Notes under the pieces: generated by a model
What the model saw: the letters and a program-made list of their open reading frames with translations, nothing else
Told to the model about the DNA's origin: nothing
The model's database searches: none
Part shown: in pieces, positions 13,702 through 21,522 of the stretch
Layout: each line of letters begins with the position of its first letter
Position numbering within the stretch: position 1 is the stretch's first letter
Assembly (NCBI GenBank): GCA_964423545.1
Contig: CAYRFV010000049.1
Coordinates: 1-24,692, forward strand
From: JALOOE01 sp964423545
GTDB taxonomy: Bacteria > Chloroflexota > Anaerolineae > CG2-30-64-16
Reading direction: 5' to 3'
Length of the DNA: 24,692 nt
Translations under genes and position numbers: made by a program

Positions 13702-14567
13702 ACTCCTATCTCTTCTATCCGGGCTGCTCGATGGATGCATCGGCGCAGGAATACAAGAGCGCTATGTTGGCGGTGTTTCGTGAATTGGGCGCCGACGTGC
13801 GTGAGCTGCAGGACTGGACTTGCTGCGGGGCGAGCGTGGCGCCGGTCATGAGCGACTTGCTGGGATTGGCGCTGCCGGCGCGCAACCTGGCGCTGGCTGA
13901 GAAGATGGGGAACAGCCGCACGATGGTGGTCGGGTGCAGCGCGTGTTTCACCAGCTTTGCGCGCACCAACGCGGCCGTCGCCGATCCGGTGGCCCTGGCC
14001 CGCGTCAACCAGGCGCTCGAGGTCGAAAACCTGAGTTATGGCGGAGCGATCACCGTCCGCCACATGCTCGATGTGCTGGCTAACGACTTCGGCACGGCAG
14101 CCATCGCCGCCAAGGTCAAGCGTCCGCTGACCGGCCTCAAGGTCGCCCCGTACTATGGCTGCCAGACCGTGCGACCGTACGCGCAGTTCGATGACTCGCA
14201 GCATCCCTGGTCGATGACAGGTATTCTCGAAGCACTCGGCGCCACGGTCTACCATCATCTGCAGGAGGCGACCTGCTGCGGCACGGCGCTCCTCACCACC
14301 AAGCCGGAGCTGGGGTTGCGCATCGCGGGCGGCATCCTTCAATCCGCGCTTCCCGCTGACTGCATCGCCACTGTCTGCCCGATGTGTCACATGAACCTGG
14401 ATTCCTATCAGGACAAGGTCTCGCGCGTGCTCGCGAAACCGATCAGAATCCCGGTGACGTTCCTGCCGCAACTGATCGGGATCGCGTTTGGGCTGTCGGA
14501 AAAAGAGATGCAATTCAAGCGGCACGTGGTGCCAGTGGAGCCGGTCCTGGCAAAGGTGCCGGCATGA
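13698..14567 (+). CDS. hdrB: Heterodisulfide reductase subunit B (two CCG domains)
   Basis: 289 residues with two CCG cysteine-rich motifs that hold noncubane [4Fe-4S] clusters: Cys10, Cys42-43, Cys80 and Cys83 (spacing 31, 36, 2), and Cys155, Cys193-194, Cys227 and Cys230 (spacing 37, 32, 2). Both sites are complete, as in the catalytic HdrB of methanogens, where CoM-S-S-CoB is reduced. In a bacterium the substrate is unknown and could be another disulfide or a different acceptor. The start overlaps hdrC. The C-terminal tail after residue 270 is not conserved-looking. Confidence 0.94.
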   Translation: MNSYLFYPGCSMDASAQEYKSAMLAVFRELGADVRELQDWTCCGASVAPVMSDLLGLALPARNLALAEKMGNSRTMVVGCSACFTSFARTNAAVADPVALARVNQALEVENLSYGGAITVRHMLDVLANDFGTAAIAAKVKRPLTGLKVAPYYGCQTVRPYAQFDDSQHPWSMTGILEALGATVYHHLQEATCCGTALLTTKPELGLRIAGGILQSALPADCIATVCPMCHMNLDSYQDKVSRVLAKPIRIPVTFLPQLIGIAFGLSEKEMQFKRHVVPVEPVLAKVPA

Positions 14568-14625
14568 GCGTCGGTTGAGGGCGCGTGGGTTCCCGGCGCA
14601 GGCGCGGGGTTCGAGGGGGCAGCGG

Positions 14626-14961
14626 ATGAAGCTTGAAGACGTCGTCCGGCAGCTCGATCTGGAGGTCCTTGCGGGGATAGGTAAGCTGGACGCAGATGCC
14701 AGCGGCGGCTACGCGTGCGATCTTCTCAGCTATGTCATGGCGAAGGCCAAGGCGGGCGACCTGTGGATCACCGTGCAAGGGCATCCGAACATCATAGCGG
14801 TCGCAAGCCTGATCGGTCTGGCCGGCATCATCGTGGCCGAGGGTGCGAAAGTCGAGCCGGCCACGATCGAGAAGGCCGAACAGGAGGGTGTGCCGGTCCT
14901 GGCGACGACGCTGACCGCCTATGCTGCAGCGGGGCGGCTGTGGGAGCTGGGAGTGCGTTAG
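14626..14961 (+). CDS. DRTGG-domain protein, copy 2
   Basis: 111 residues, ATG at 14626 after a GAGGGGG stretch. The pattern matches the copy at 10405: LEDVVRQLDLEVLAGIGKLD, GGYACDLLSYVMAKAKAGDLWIT, NIIAVASLIGLAGIIVAEG, and EGVPVLATTLTAYAAAGRLWELG. It is a minimal DRTGG unit of the kind found beside GHKL ATPase, PHP and SpoIIE-type genes in bacterial hydrogenase loci, which is the order seen here. Biochemical function is not established. Confidence 0.82.
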   Translation: MKLEDVVRQLDLEVLAGIGKLDADASGGYACDLLSYVMAKAKAGDLWITVQGHPNIIAVASLIGLAGIIVAEGAKVEPATIEKAEQEGVPVLATTLTAYAAAGRLWELGVR

Positions 14962-14973
14962 GATTGCGGGACG

Positions 14974-15528
14974 ATGCGCGAGCTCAGCCTGCATATCCTG
15001 GATATCCTGCAGAATGCCGTCGAGGCCGGGGCGACGCGCGTCAAGCTGACCATCGCTGAGGACCTTGCCGCGGACTGCCTGACGATCATCGTTCAGGACA
15101 ACGGGCGAGGCATCCCGCCGGAGAAGCTGCCGCACCTGTTCGATCCGTTCTATACCACCCGCAAGACCCGGCATGTCGGGCTTGGACTGCCGCTCGTCAA
15201 GGCCGCCGCAAAGCGCTGTGGTGGAGATGTGTCCATCGTCTCGGAGGTGGGCGCCGGTGCAACGGTCACCGCATCTTTTCAGCATAGCCATCTCGATCGC
15301 GCCCCGTTGGGCGATATCACAGGGACGCTGATGTCATTCATCCTGGGCGGCGCCTGTGACCTGCGGTATGTGCACCGGGTGTCTGGGAGCGGCGAAACCG
15401 ATGGGCGCGAGTTCGCCTTCGATACGGCCGAGATGCGCGCTGAGCTAGGTGATGTGCCGCTGTCCCATCCCGACGTGCGCGACTGGCTGAAGCGGTTCAT
15501 CACAGAGGGTGAAGGGGACTTGAGATAG
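14974..15528 (+). CDS. GHKL-type ATPase, anti-sigma/histidine-kinase-like
   Basis: 184 residues. The ATP-binding Bergerat fold occupies about residues 1-110: N-box ILQNAVEAGA, G1 box DNGRGIP, FDPFYTTR and HVGLGLPLVKAAA. No histidine phospho-acceptor helix precedes it, so it is not a complete kinase; it resembles SpoIIAB/RsbW-type protein kinases or a split kinase. The roughly 75-residue C-terminal part has no motif I can name. It is followed by PHP and SpoIIE-type genes, so a partner-switching role with the SpoIIE-like protein is plausible. The start at 14974 follows the DRTGG stop by 12 bases. Confidence 0.85.
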   Translation: MRELSLHILDILQNAVEAGATRVKLTIAEDLAADCLTIIVQDNGRGIPPEKLPHLFDPFYTTRKTRHVGLGLPLVKAAAKRCGGDVSIVSEVGAGATVTASFQHSHLDRAPLGDITGTLMSFILGGACDLRYVHRVSGSGETDGREFAFDTAEMRAELGDVPLSHPDVRDWLKRFITEGEGDLR

Positions 15529-15600
15529 AGACGAGAGATAGGGACTGGAGATAGAGAGCCGGATCGCAGTGCGCCTCTTTGCCACTATCTTCTCTCTCAC
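15522..15600. repeat. Heptad-type palindromic element E
   Basis: GAGATAG occurs three times at exactly 13-base spacing (15522-15528, 15535-15541, 15548-15554). The right arm at 15585-15600 (ctatcttctctctcac) is a partial reverse complement. The left arm overlaps the stop of the ATPase gene, and the right arm ends ten bases before the PHP start, leaving that gene without a visible ribosome site. Confidence 0.55.
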
Positions 15601-15609
15601 CATCCGACC

Positions 15610-16368
15610 ATGCCGTTTTTCACCGCCGACTTGCACCTGCATACTGTCCTCTCGGCGTGCGCCGAGGGGGAGATGTTGCCGGAGTTCATCATCGAGAGGG
15701 CGGAGGCGCTGGGACTTGACATTATCGCCGTTACCGACCACAACTCGTCGGAGAACGCAGCGGCAATGATCCGGGCGGCGGAGGGCACGGGCATCGTCGT
15801 ATGGCCCGGCATGGAGGTGCAATCTCGTGAGGAGGTGCATCTGCTCTGCTTGTTCGATCATCTGGATCAGGCGTTGGCGTGGCAGGAGACGGTGTATGCC
15901 AGCCTGCCTTCGCTGAAGAACAAGCCGTCGGTGTTCGGCGAGCAGGTCGTCTTGGCGGAGGATGGCGAGCCGATCGGGTACAACGAGCGACTGTTGGCGA
16001 CGTCGACCTTCCTCTCAGTCGAGGAGGTCGTCCAAGGCGTGCGCCGGCTGGGCGGGCTCTGCATCCCGGCCCACGTGGACCGGCCGATGTACAGCCTGAT
16101 TAGCAACCTGGGGTTCATCCCGTCCGACCTGGCCATTCCGGGCGTTGAGGTCTCGCATCTGCTGAGTGTAAAGGAGGCCCGAGCTCGCTTTCCGCAGTTG
16201 GCGCGCTACGGGCTGATCGCCGACAGCGACGCACATCGGTTGGACGATATGCGACGTCGCACCACCGTCAAGATGGTGCACCGCACCGTTGCCGAGTTGG
16301 CGCAGGCGCTTGCAGGCCAGGGGGATCGCGGCGTGTGGGTGGATGGCGTGCGCTCTGGGCCGGGGTAG
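15610..16368 (+). CDS. PHP-domain metal-dependent phosphoesterase
   Basis: 252 residues with all PHP metal-binding motifs: DLHLHT (Asp7, His9, His11), TDHN (Asp43, His44), Glu69 in PGMEV, His77, His155 in PAHVDRP, and DSDAH (Asp205, Asp207, His209). The family hydrolyses phosphoester bonds, for example nucleoside phosphates, but the substrate here is unknown. No polymerase or histidinol-phosphatase context is present. It sits between the ATPase and SpoIIE-like genes, a combination known from loci of NAD-linked hydrogenases in Clostridia and Thermotogae, hinting at turnover of a signal molecule. No ribosome site precedes the ATG. Confidence 0.88.
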   Translation: MPFFTADLHLHTVLSACAEGEMLPEFIIERAEALGLDIIAVTDHNSSENAAAMIRAAEGTGIVVWPGMEVQSREEVHLLCLFDHLDQALAWQETVYASLPSLKNKPSVFGEQVVLAEDGEPIGYNERLLATSTFLSVEEVVQGVRRLGGLCIPAHVDRPMYSLISNLGFIPSDLAIPGVEVSHLLSVKEARARFPQLARYGLIADSDAHRLDDMRRRTTVKMVHRTVAELAQALAGQGDRGVWVDGVRSGPG

Positions 16369-16407
16369 GCATGGCTTACGGATGACGCAGCTTGGTCGGA
16401 TTCACGT

Positions 16408-17565
16408 ATGACACTGTGGGTCGAGAGTGCGCTTAGGGTCTCGCCGGCAGGTGACGGGGAGACGGCCGGTGCAGTGAGCACTTTGACAACCGAAGAGCAG
16501 TTCGCAGCGGTAGTCGTCGGTGGCCAGGAACGAGATGGAGGGCGTCAAGCGGCTGGGATCAGGAGCCGATTGGCGCAGCTTGCCACCGAGAGCCTTGTCT
16601 CCGGCGCCGCGATGGATGCGGCCGTGAACGACGTGCTCGCCGCACTGCCAGCCGGCGAGCACGTCGCCGCCTCGCTTCTGCGCATCGAGCACAATGGTCG
16701 GGCCGACCTGGCCGAAATCGATGCGCTGCCTCTCTTCATGGCCCGTCGCGGTGATTTCCTCCTGCTGCCTGTCGCGGAAGAAGAGCAGGGTGGCCGGCTA
16801 GTGCGCCGCTGCGACTTTGTCGTTCGCCCTGGCGATCACCTGGCGCTGGTCAATGAGAGCTACATCCGAGCCAAAGACGGCTTCCGACCGTGGAGCTGGC
16901 GCGATGTCGCCCTCTCCGTCCGTCGCCTGACCGCCACCGGCTGCGACGCGGAACAATTGGCAGACGCGTTGCTGCGGCTGGCAGAGCGCAGACGTCTGAC
17001 GGCGGATAGGGACTCCGCAAGCCGCAGGCCGCAAGTCGCGGTTCTTGCCATGGCTGTCCGGCCGATTCGCACTGCCACCGTGTGGAGCGGGCCGCCGGCC
17101 GACCGGAGACGGGATCGAGAGGCGCTGGAGAGATTGTTGGCCGAGGAAGGGACGCGCATCATCTGCGGAGACACGACCGCGGAGATTGCGGCTCGGCTGC
17201 TTGGGGCTGAGCTGGTGATGGAGCCGCCGCCTGCCGAGGGCTGGACAGAGGCGCCGCCGACTTCACGCCTGGTCGGCGCGGCCGAGCGGGTCGATCTGAT
17301 CACCGAAGGCGCGGTGACGCTGGGCGTGGCGCGCAAGCGGCTGGCCGATGCAAAGCGCCCGCGCGACCTGGCAGGCCGGACGGATGGCGGATCGCGGTTG
17401 GCGCTGCGGCTGCTGGAGGCGGACAAGATTACCCTCATCGAGGGTCAGGCCATCAACCCCGCGCAGCGGACGGCGGATGGCGCGCCGCTGCGGCGGGCGG
17501 CGGTCGCAGGCCTGGTAGAGGCACTTAAGGCGCGCGGGAAGATCGTGGCGGTTGAGGATGCCTGA
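16408..17565 (+). CDS. SpoIIE-type PP2C phosphatase homologue, apparently degenerate
   Basis: 385 residues. The middle matches the serine-phosphatase family found in hydrogenase loci: GDHLALVNESYIRAKDGF occupies the place where active members have a GDxLVxVSDGVI-like motif. A C-terminal accessory domain follows (RIICGDTTAEIAARLLGA, VDLITEGAVTLGVARKRL, GQAINPAQR). The usual metal-binding Asp residues are not recognisable at either end of the phosphatase core, and the DDxT region is replaced by a heptad-repeat-encoded segment (SASRRPQVAV). It is therefore either a pseudophosphatase or a strongly diverged enzyme. It follows the PHP gene by 39 bases. The start at ATG 16408 is uncertain. Confidence 0.7.
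   Translation: MTLWVESALRVSPAGDGETAGAVSTLTTEEQFAAVVVGGQERDGGRQAAGIRSRLAQLATESLVSGAAMDAAVNDVLAALPAGEHVAASLLRIEHNGRADLAEIDALPLFMARRGDFLLLPVAEEEQGGRLVRRCDFVVRPGDHLALVNESYIRAKDGFRPWSWRDVALSVRRLTATGCDAEQLADALLRLAERRRLTADRDSASRRPQVAVLAMAVRPIRTATVWSGPPADRRRDREALERLLAEEGTRIICGDTTAEIAARLLGAELVMEPPPAEGWTEAPPTSRLVGAAERVDLITEGAVTLGVARKRLADAKRPRDLAGRTDGGSRLALRLLEADKITLIEGQAINPAQRTADGAPLRRAAVAGLVEALKARGKIVAVEDA
17015..17041. repeat. Tandem heptanucleotide repeat inside the SpoIIE-like gene
   Basis: Three exact-length tandem heptads, CCGCAAG (17015-17021), CCGCAGG (17022-17028) and CCGCAAG (17029-17035), followed by a decayed fourth. Since 7 is not a multiple of 3, the reading frame shifts in each copy. 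It falls where phosphatases of this family carry catalytic acidic residues. Confidence 0.65.
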
Positions 17566-17720
17566 GGCGGGTTGTTGCCTTCCACGCGTGCGCCTGGAAT
17601 CCGCGAATGTCGCCCGGTGGCCCGCGAGTCTCGCCTCTCGGATCGAGTGTTTGTGGCCCTGTTTAGGGTCGACAGGATCGTCTTCTAACCACGATACCCC
17701 ATCGAAGGAGGTACTCGTAC

Positions 17721-18566
17721 ATGGAACAACCCAAAATCGGCGTCTATGTCTGTGACTGTGGCGTCAACATCGCAGCCACGGTCAATGTCCCGGAGGTCGT
17801 CAAGTTTGCCTCCGGGCTGCCGAATGTGGCCGTGGCGCGGGAGTACAAGTACATGTGCTCCGACCCCGGCCAGAAGATGATCAAGGAGGACATCAGGAAT
17901 CTTGGGCTGACCCGCGTGGTGGTCGCAGCGTGCTCGCCCCGCATGCACGAGCCTACTTTCCAGAACGCGGTGGCCGAAGCAGGCGAGAATCCGTATCACT
18001 TTGCGATGGCCAATATCCGCGAGCATGTCTCGTGGATCTGCAAAGATGTGCCTGCCGGAACGGAGAAGGCTAAGCGTCTGGTCAACGCAACGGTGTTGCG
18101 TGTGGCGCTCCAGTCGGAGCTGTATGCGCGCAAGGAGCCGGTGACTCCTGCGGCGATGGTGGTCGGCGGCGGCATTGCGGGCATCCAGGCCGCGCTGACG
18201 ATCGCGGACGCCGGCTACAAGGTGTACCTGGTCGAGCGGGAGCCGTCCATCGGCGGGCACATGGCCGAGTTGGACAAGACCTTCCCCACGCTCGACTGTA
18301 GCACCTGAATTCTGGGGCCCAAAATGATGGATGCCGGTCGGCATCCCAACATCGAGCTCCTGACCTACAGTGAAGTCGAGGAAGTTTCAGGCTACGTGGG
18401 CAACTTCACCGTCAAGGTGCGCAAGAAGCCCCGCTATGTGGACACCGAGGCGTGCACCGGCTGCGGCTTGTGCTGGCAGGAATGCCTCACCGTGCGCATC
18501 CCGCAGCTCAAGCTCATCAAGATGGGCGATATGAGCCTGGGCGAAAGGAGGCCTGGCGACCGATGA
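17721..18566 (+). CDS. hdrA: HdrA N-terminal half (FAD domain) with selenocysteine; split HdrA
   Basis: 281 residues, reading UGA at 18306-18308 as Sec196. It matches HdrA from its first residue: GVYVCDCGVNIA, YKYMCSDPGQ, ACSPRMHEPTF, the FAD motif VVGGGIAGIQAAL (147-159), LVEREPSIGGHMAELDKTFP, then CST-Sec in place of the HdrA CxxC, ILGPKM, HPNIELLTYSEVEEV, and one [4Fe-4S] motif at Cys245/248/251/255. The protein ends at GERRPGDR, where a normal HdrA of about 650 residues continues. The remainder is encoded at 21519-23312. AAGGAGG lies 9 bases before the ATG. The stop overlaps the next gene as ATGA, so the short form looks like a genuine operon gene and not a sequencing break. Confidence 0.92.
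18306..18346 (+). other. Selenocysteine UGA codon and SECIS hairpin in hdrA
   Basis: The UGA at 18306-18308 replaces the second Cys of the conserved CxxC of HdrA. HdrA similarity continues unbroken in the same frame after it. GGATGCC (18329-18335) and GGCATCC (18340-18346) form a perfect 7-bp stem capped by GGTC, with the loop 28 bases after the UGA, within the range known for bacterial SECIS elements. The loop resembles the fdhA loop at 7209. Confidence 0.85.
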
Positions 18567-19114
18567 GCGAGTACAACGCAGATCGCGTCGAAGAGATCGT
18601 CCGCAGCTATGATTCCGACCCGACCAACAGCCTGGCGATCCTCCAGGATATCCAGCATGAGTACGGCTATCTGCCGCGGCAGGCGCTGGAGCTGGTCGCC
18701 GCGCGCGTGGGCATTCCCCAGGGCCACGTTTATCGGCTGGCCACGTTCTTCAAGGCGTTCAGCCTGAATCCGAAAGGCGAGCATCAATGCAAGGTGTGCC
18801 TGGGCACCGCCTGCCACGTCAAAGGCGGCGCGCTGATCCTTGAGATGCTGGAGAAGGAAATGGGGATCAAGGCGGGCAACACGACCGCCGACGGCAAGTT
18901 CTCGCTGGAAGGGGTGCGCTGCCTGGGGGCGTGCGCACTGGCGCCGATCGTAGTGATCGACAATGAACCGCTGGGCCAGATGACGCCGGACACCGCGACG
19001 AAGCAGATCCACACGCTCCGCGCGGGTCAGGTCGTCAAGGTGCCGGCGCAGGTGAGTGGCAAGGTTCAGGTGAAGACGCCGGTGGATCTGTCCGCCGTGC
19101 CGCCGAAAGGGTGA
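18563..19114 (+). CDS. NuoE-like 2Fe-2S subunit of the Hdr/hydrogenase set
   Basis: 183 residues. Cluster ligands are Cys79 and Cys84 (CLGTAC) and Cys120 and Cys124 (CLGAC), after YGYLPRQ and ATFFKAFSL. A C-terminal extension of about 35 residues, rich in Val, Lys and Pro, is absent in the paralogue at 3032. The ATG at 18563 overlaps the hdrA stop by four bases, and AAAGGAGG lies upstream. It would partner the NuoF-like protein at 19606 in an NAD(P)H module attached to HdrA. Confidence 0.92.
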   Translation: MSEYNADRVEEIVRSYDSDPTNSLAILQDIQHEYGYLPRQALELVAARVGIPQGHVYRLATFFKAFSLNPKGEHQCKVCLGTACHVKGGALILEMLEKEMGIKAGNTTADGKFSLEGVRCLGACALAPIVVIDNEPLGQMTPDTATKQIHTLRAGQVVKVPAQVSGKVQVKTPVDLSAVPPKG

Positions 19115-19198
19115 GATGAGAGAGAGGGAACGGGGAAAGAGAACGGAGAGCGATGCCAGTTCGGCGCTTTTCCTTTGCACCCGCTGCTCTCTGTCATC
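19115..19198. repeat. Heptad-period palindromic element F
   Basis: GATGAGAGAGAG (19115-19126) pairs with CTCTCTGTCATC (19187-19198) at 11 of 12 positions. The left arm continues as purine 7-base words (ggaacgg, ggaaaga, gaacgga, gagcgat); the right arm is pyrimidine-rich (cgctttt, cctttgc, acccgct, gctctct). It lies between the NuoE-like stop and the ribosome site of the next gene. Confidence 0.65.
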
Positions 19199-19212
19199 AG
19201 GAGGAGACCAAG

Positions 19213-19602
19213 ATGCCTCAACTCAAGAGCCTTGATGAACTCCGCGCACTGCGCACACTGCTCCAGCAGGATAACAAGACTCGCACGGAGTCCAGCACCA
19301 CGATCACCGTGGGCATGGGCACGTGTGGCATCGCCGCAGGCGCGCGTGAGGTGATGCAGGCGTTCCTGGACGAGCTGGCAGGGCGCAAGATCGATGCCCA
19401 TCTTGTCACCACCGGCTGCATCGGCATGTGCTCGAAGGAGCCGCTGGTGGACATCCAGCAGGGTGACGGCCCACGCATCACTTACGGCAATGTGGACGCG
19501 ACGATGGTGCCGCGCATCGTCGAAGAGCATCTCGTCCGGGGCCTGGTTGTCCAGCCGTGGGTGGTGGGCGTTCACGGCGACGTGCCGGTGGCGAGGGGGT
19601 GA
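19213..19602 (+). CDS. Small thioredoxin-like [2Fe-2S] protein, copy 2
   Basis: 129 residues, ATG at 19213 with AGGAGGAGA upstream. Core motifs: TVGMGTCGIAAGAREV, TTGCIGMC, KEPLVDIQQGDGPRITYGNVD and VEEHLVRGLVV. It is very similar to the protein at 3520, including the three visible cysteines. It sits between NuoE-like and NuoF-like genes even though that NuoF already has its own thioredoxin-like N-terminal domain, so this set has two such domains. It probably shuttles or stores electrons in the NAD(P)H module. Confidence 0.88.
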   Translation: MPQLKSLDELRALRTLLQQDNKTRTESSTTITVGMGTCGIAAGAREVMQAFLDELAGRKIDAHLVTTGCIGMCSKEPLVDIQQGDGPRITYGNVDATMVPRIVEEHLVRGLVVQPWVVGVHGDVPVARG

Positions 19603-19605
19603 CAG

Positions 19606-21522
19606 ATGGCTGATCTACATCGTGCGGATCTAGTGGTAAGCTGCCTCCACGGCCGCGCCCCGGAGTTTCTCCCTGCGCTCCAGGAGGAGATCGCGCGTCG
19701 CGGGCTGGCCGACGAGGTGCGCGTGATCGAGACCGGCTGCCGCGGCTTCTGCAGCATGGGGCCGGTGATCACCATCGAGCCGCCCGGCACTTTCTACGCC
19801 GGTGTGAGTGCGGCGGACGTGCCTGAGCTGGTCGAGGAGACCCTGGTCAAGGGCCGCATCGTGCAGAAGCTGCTCTATAAGGAGCCGGTAGGCCGCAAGG
19901 CTGTGCAGCGCTATGACCAGATCCCGGCTTTCGCCAAGCAGAAGCGCATCGTGCTGCAGCACTGCGGCATGATCGAGCCGACCTCCATCGAAGAGTACAT
20001 TGCAGTAGGCGGCTACGAGGCGCTGGGCAAGACACTGACGACGATGACGCCGGAAGAGGTGATCGAGGAGATCAAGCAGTCCGGCTTGCGCGGACGCGGC
20101 GGCGCGGGCTTTGCAACGGGCCGCAAATGGGAGCAGACCCGGCGCGCGCACGGGGATGTTAAGTACATCATCGCCAACGGCGACGAGGGGGATCCAGGCG
20201 CGTTCATGGATCGCGCGCTGATGGAAGGCGATCCGCATGCGATCGTCGAGGGGATGATCATCGGCGGATACGCGGTCGGCGCCAACCAGGGCTACATCTA
20301 CGTGCGGGACGAATACCCGCTGGCAGTGAAAAACCTGGGCATCGCCATCGACCGGGCGCGTGAGTATGGCCTGCTCGGGTCCGACATCCTCGGCTCGGGC
20401 TTCAGCTTCGACATCAAGATCGTGCGCGGGGCCGGCGCGTTCGTCTGCGGCGAGTCGTCAGCCTTGATGCAATCGGTCGAGGGCAAGGTAGGCGAACCGC
20501 GAGCCAAGCATCTCCATGCCACGGAGCGCGGCCTTTGGGATCGACCGAGCTGCCTGAACAACGTCGAGACGTGGGCCAATGTTCCACCCATCATCAACCA
20601 GGGCGCCGGATGGTTCGCGTCGATCGGAACCGAACGGAGCAAAGGGACCAAGGCCTTCTGTCTGGTGGGGAAAGTCCGCAGCCCCGGCCTGATCGAAGTG
20701 CCGATGGGGATGAGCCTGAAGACGATTGTCAACGAAATTGGCGGCGGGCCGCCCAAGGGACGCAAGATCAAGGCGGTGCAGACGGGCGGTCCTTCCGGCG
20801 GCTGCATCCCGGCCGAGATGCTCGACATCCCGGTCGATTATGAGACGCTCGCGGAAGCCGGCTCGATGATGGGCTCCGGCGGCATGATCGTGATGGATGA
20901 TCGCACGTGCATGGTGGACATCTCCCGCTACTTCTTGGAGTTTCTTAAGGATGAATCGTGTGGGAAGTGCACCACCTGTCGCGAGGGGATCAAGCGAATG
21001 CTGGAGATCCTGTCCTCGATCTGCGACGGCACGGCGCGCGAGAGCGACCTGCCGATGCTCGAGGCGCTCTCGAAGACCGTGGCGGCTACGTCGCTGTGCG
21101 GCCTGGGCAAGTCCGCGCCGAATCCCGTCCTCAGCACGCTCCGCTACTTCCACCAGGAATACGAACAGCACATCCGCGATCGGTACTGCGAGTCGGGCGT
21201 CTGTCGCAGTCTGGTGGCCTATGTGGTGGTGGAGGAGAACTGCAAGGGTTGCGGGCTGTGCGTCAAGGTATGCCCTCAGGAGGGCATTTCAGGTTCGCTG
21301 AAGCAGCCACACGAGATCGACCAGGTGAAGTGCATCCAGTGCGGCGCCTGCTTCGAAGCGTGCAAGCTCGACGCGATCCAGATTATCCCCAGGGCGGCGG
21401 TGGTTGACGGCAAGGTGACGGTTCCCGTGGGCGGGAAGCCAACGGCCACGGCGGAATCGGGCAACGGCGGCAACGGCCACGCCGGCAAGAGCCAGGGCGC
21501 GAGGCGGGAGGCGAAACGATGA
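19606..21522 (+). CDS. NuoF-like FMN/Fe-S flavoprotein with N-terminal thioredoxin-like domain
   Basis: 638 residues. Residues 1-95 are a thioredoxin-like [2Fe-2S] domain (Cys13, Cys45, Cys49). The FMN/NADH region starts with GRGGAGF at 163-169 and includes ANGDEGDPGAFMDR. The N3-type cluster is Cys452/455/458 and Cys498. A double ferredoxin follows (Cys546/549/552/556 and Cys576/579/582/586), then a Gly/Asn/Ala-rich tail of about 30 residues. It is a HydB/HndC-type paralogue of the protein at 4498. It overlaps the HdrA-C fusion gene by four bases, which ties it structurally to the Hdr complex. It likely links the HdrA flavin with NAD(H). Confidence 0.94.
   Translation: MADLHRADLVVSCLHGRAPEFLPALQEEIARRGLADEVRVIETGCRGFCSMGPVITIEPPGTFYAGVSAADVPELVEETLVKGRIVQKLLYKEPVGRKAVQRYDQIPAFAKQKRIVLQHCGMIEPTSIEEYIAVGGYEALGKTLTTMTPEEVIEEIKQSGLRGRGGAGFATGRKWEQTRRAHGDVKYIIANGDEGDPGAFMDRALMEGDPHAIVEGMIIGGYAVGANQGYIYVRDEYPLAVKNLGIAIDRAREYGLLGSDILGSGFSFDIKIVRGAGAFVCGESSALMQSVEGKVGEPRAKHLHATERGLWDRPSCLNNVETWANVPPIINQGAGWFASIGTERSKGTKAFCLVGKVRSPGLIEVPMGMSLKTIVNEIGGGPPKGRKIKAVQTGGPSGGCIPAEMLDIPVDYETLAEAGSMMGSGGMIVMDDRTCMVDISRYFLEFLKDESCGKCTTCREGIKRMLEILSSICDGTARESDLPMLEALSKTVAATSLCGLGKSAPNPVLSTLRYFHQEYEQHIRDRYCESGVCRSLVAYVVVEENCKGCGLCVKVCPQEGISGSLKQPHEIDQVKCIQCGACFEACKLDAIQIIPRAAVVDGKVTVPVGGKPTATAESGNGGNGHAGKSQGARREAKR

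Noticed and set aside
18306..18566. Truncated HdrA at 18308 with a separate small ferredoxin gene from 18324
   Set aside because: HdrA similarity runs through the UGA in the same frame, a SECIS-like stem follows, and the ATG at 18324 has no ribosome site.
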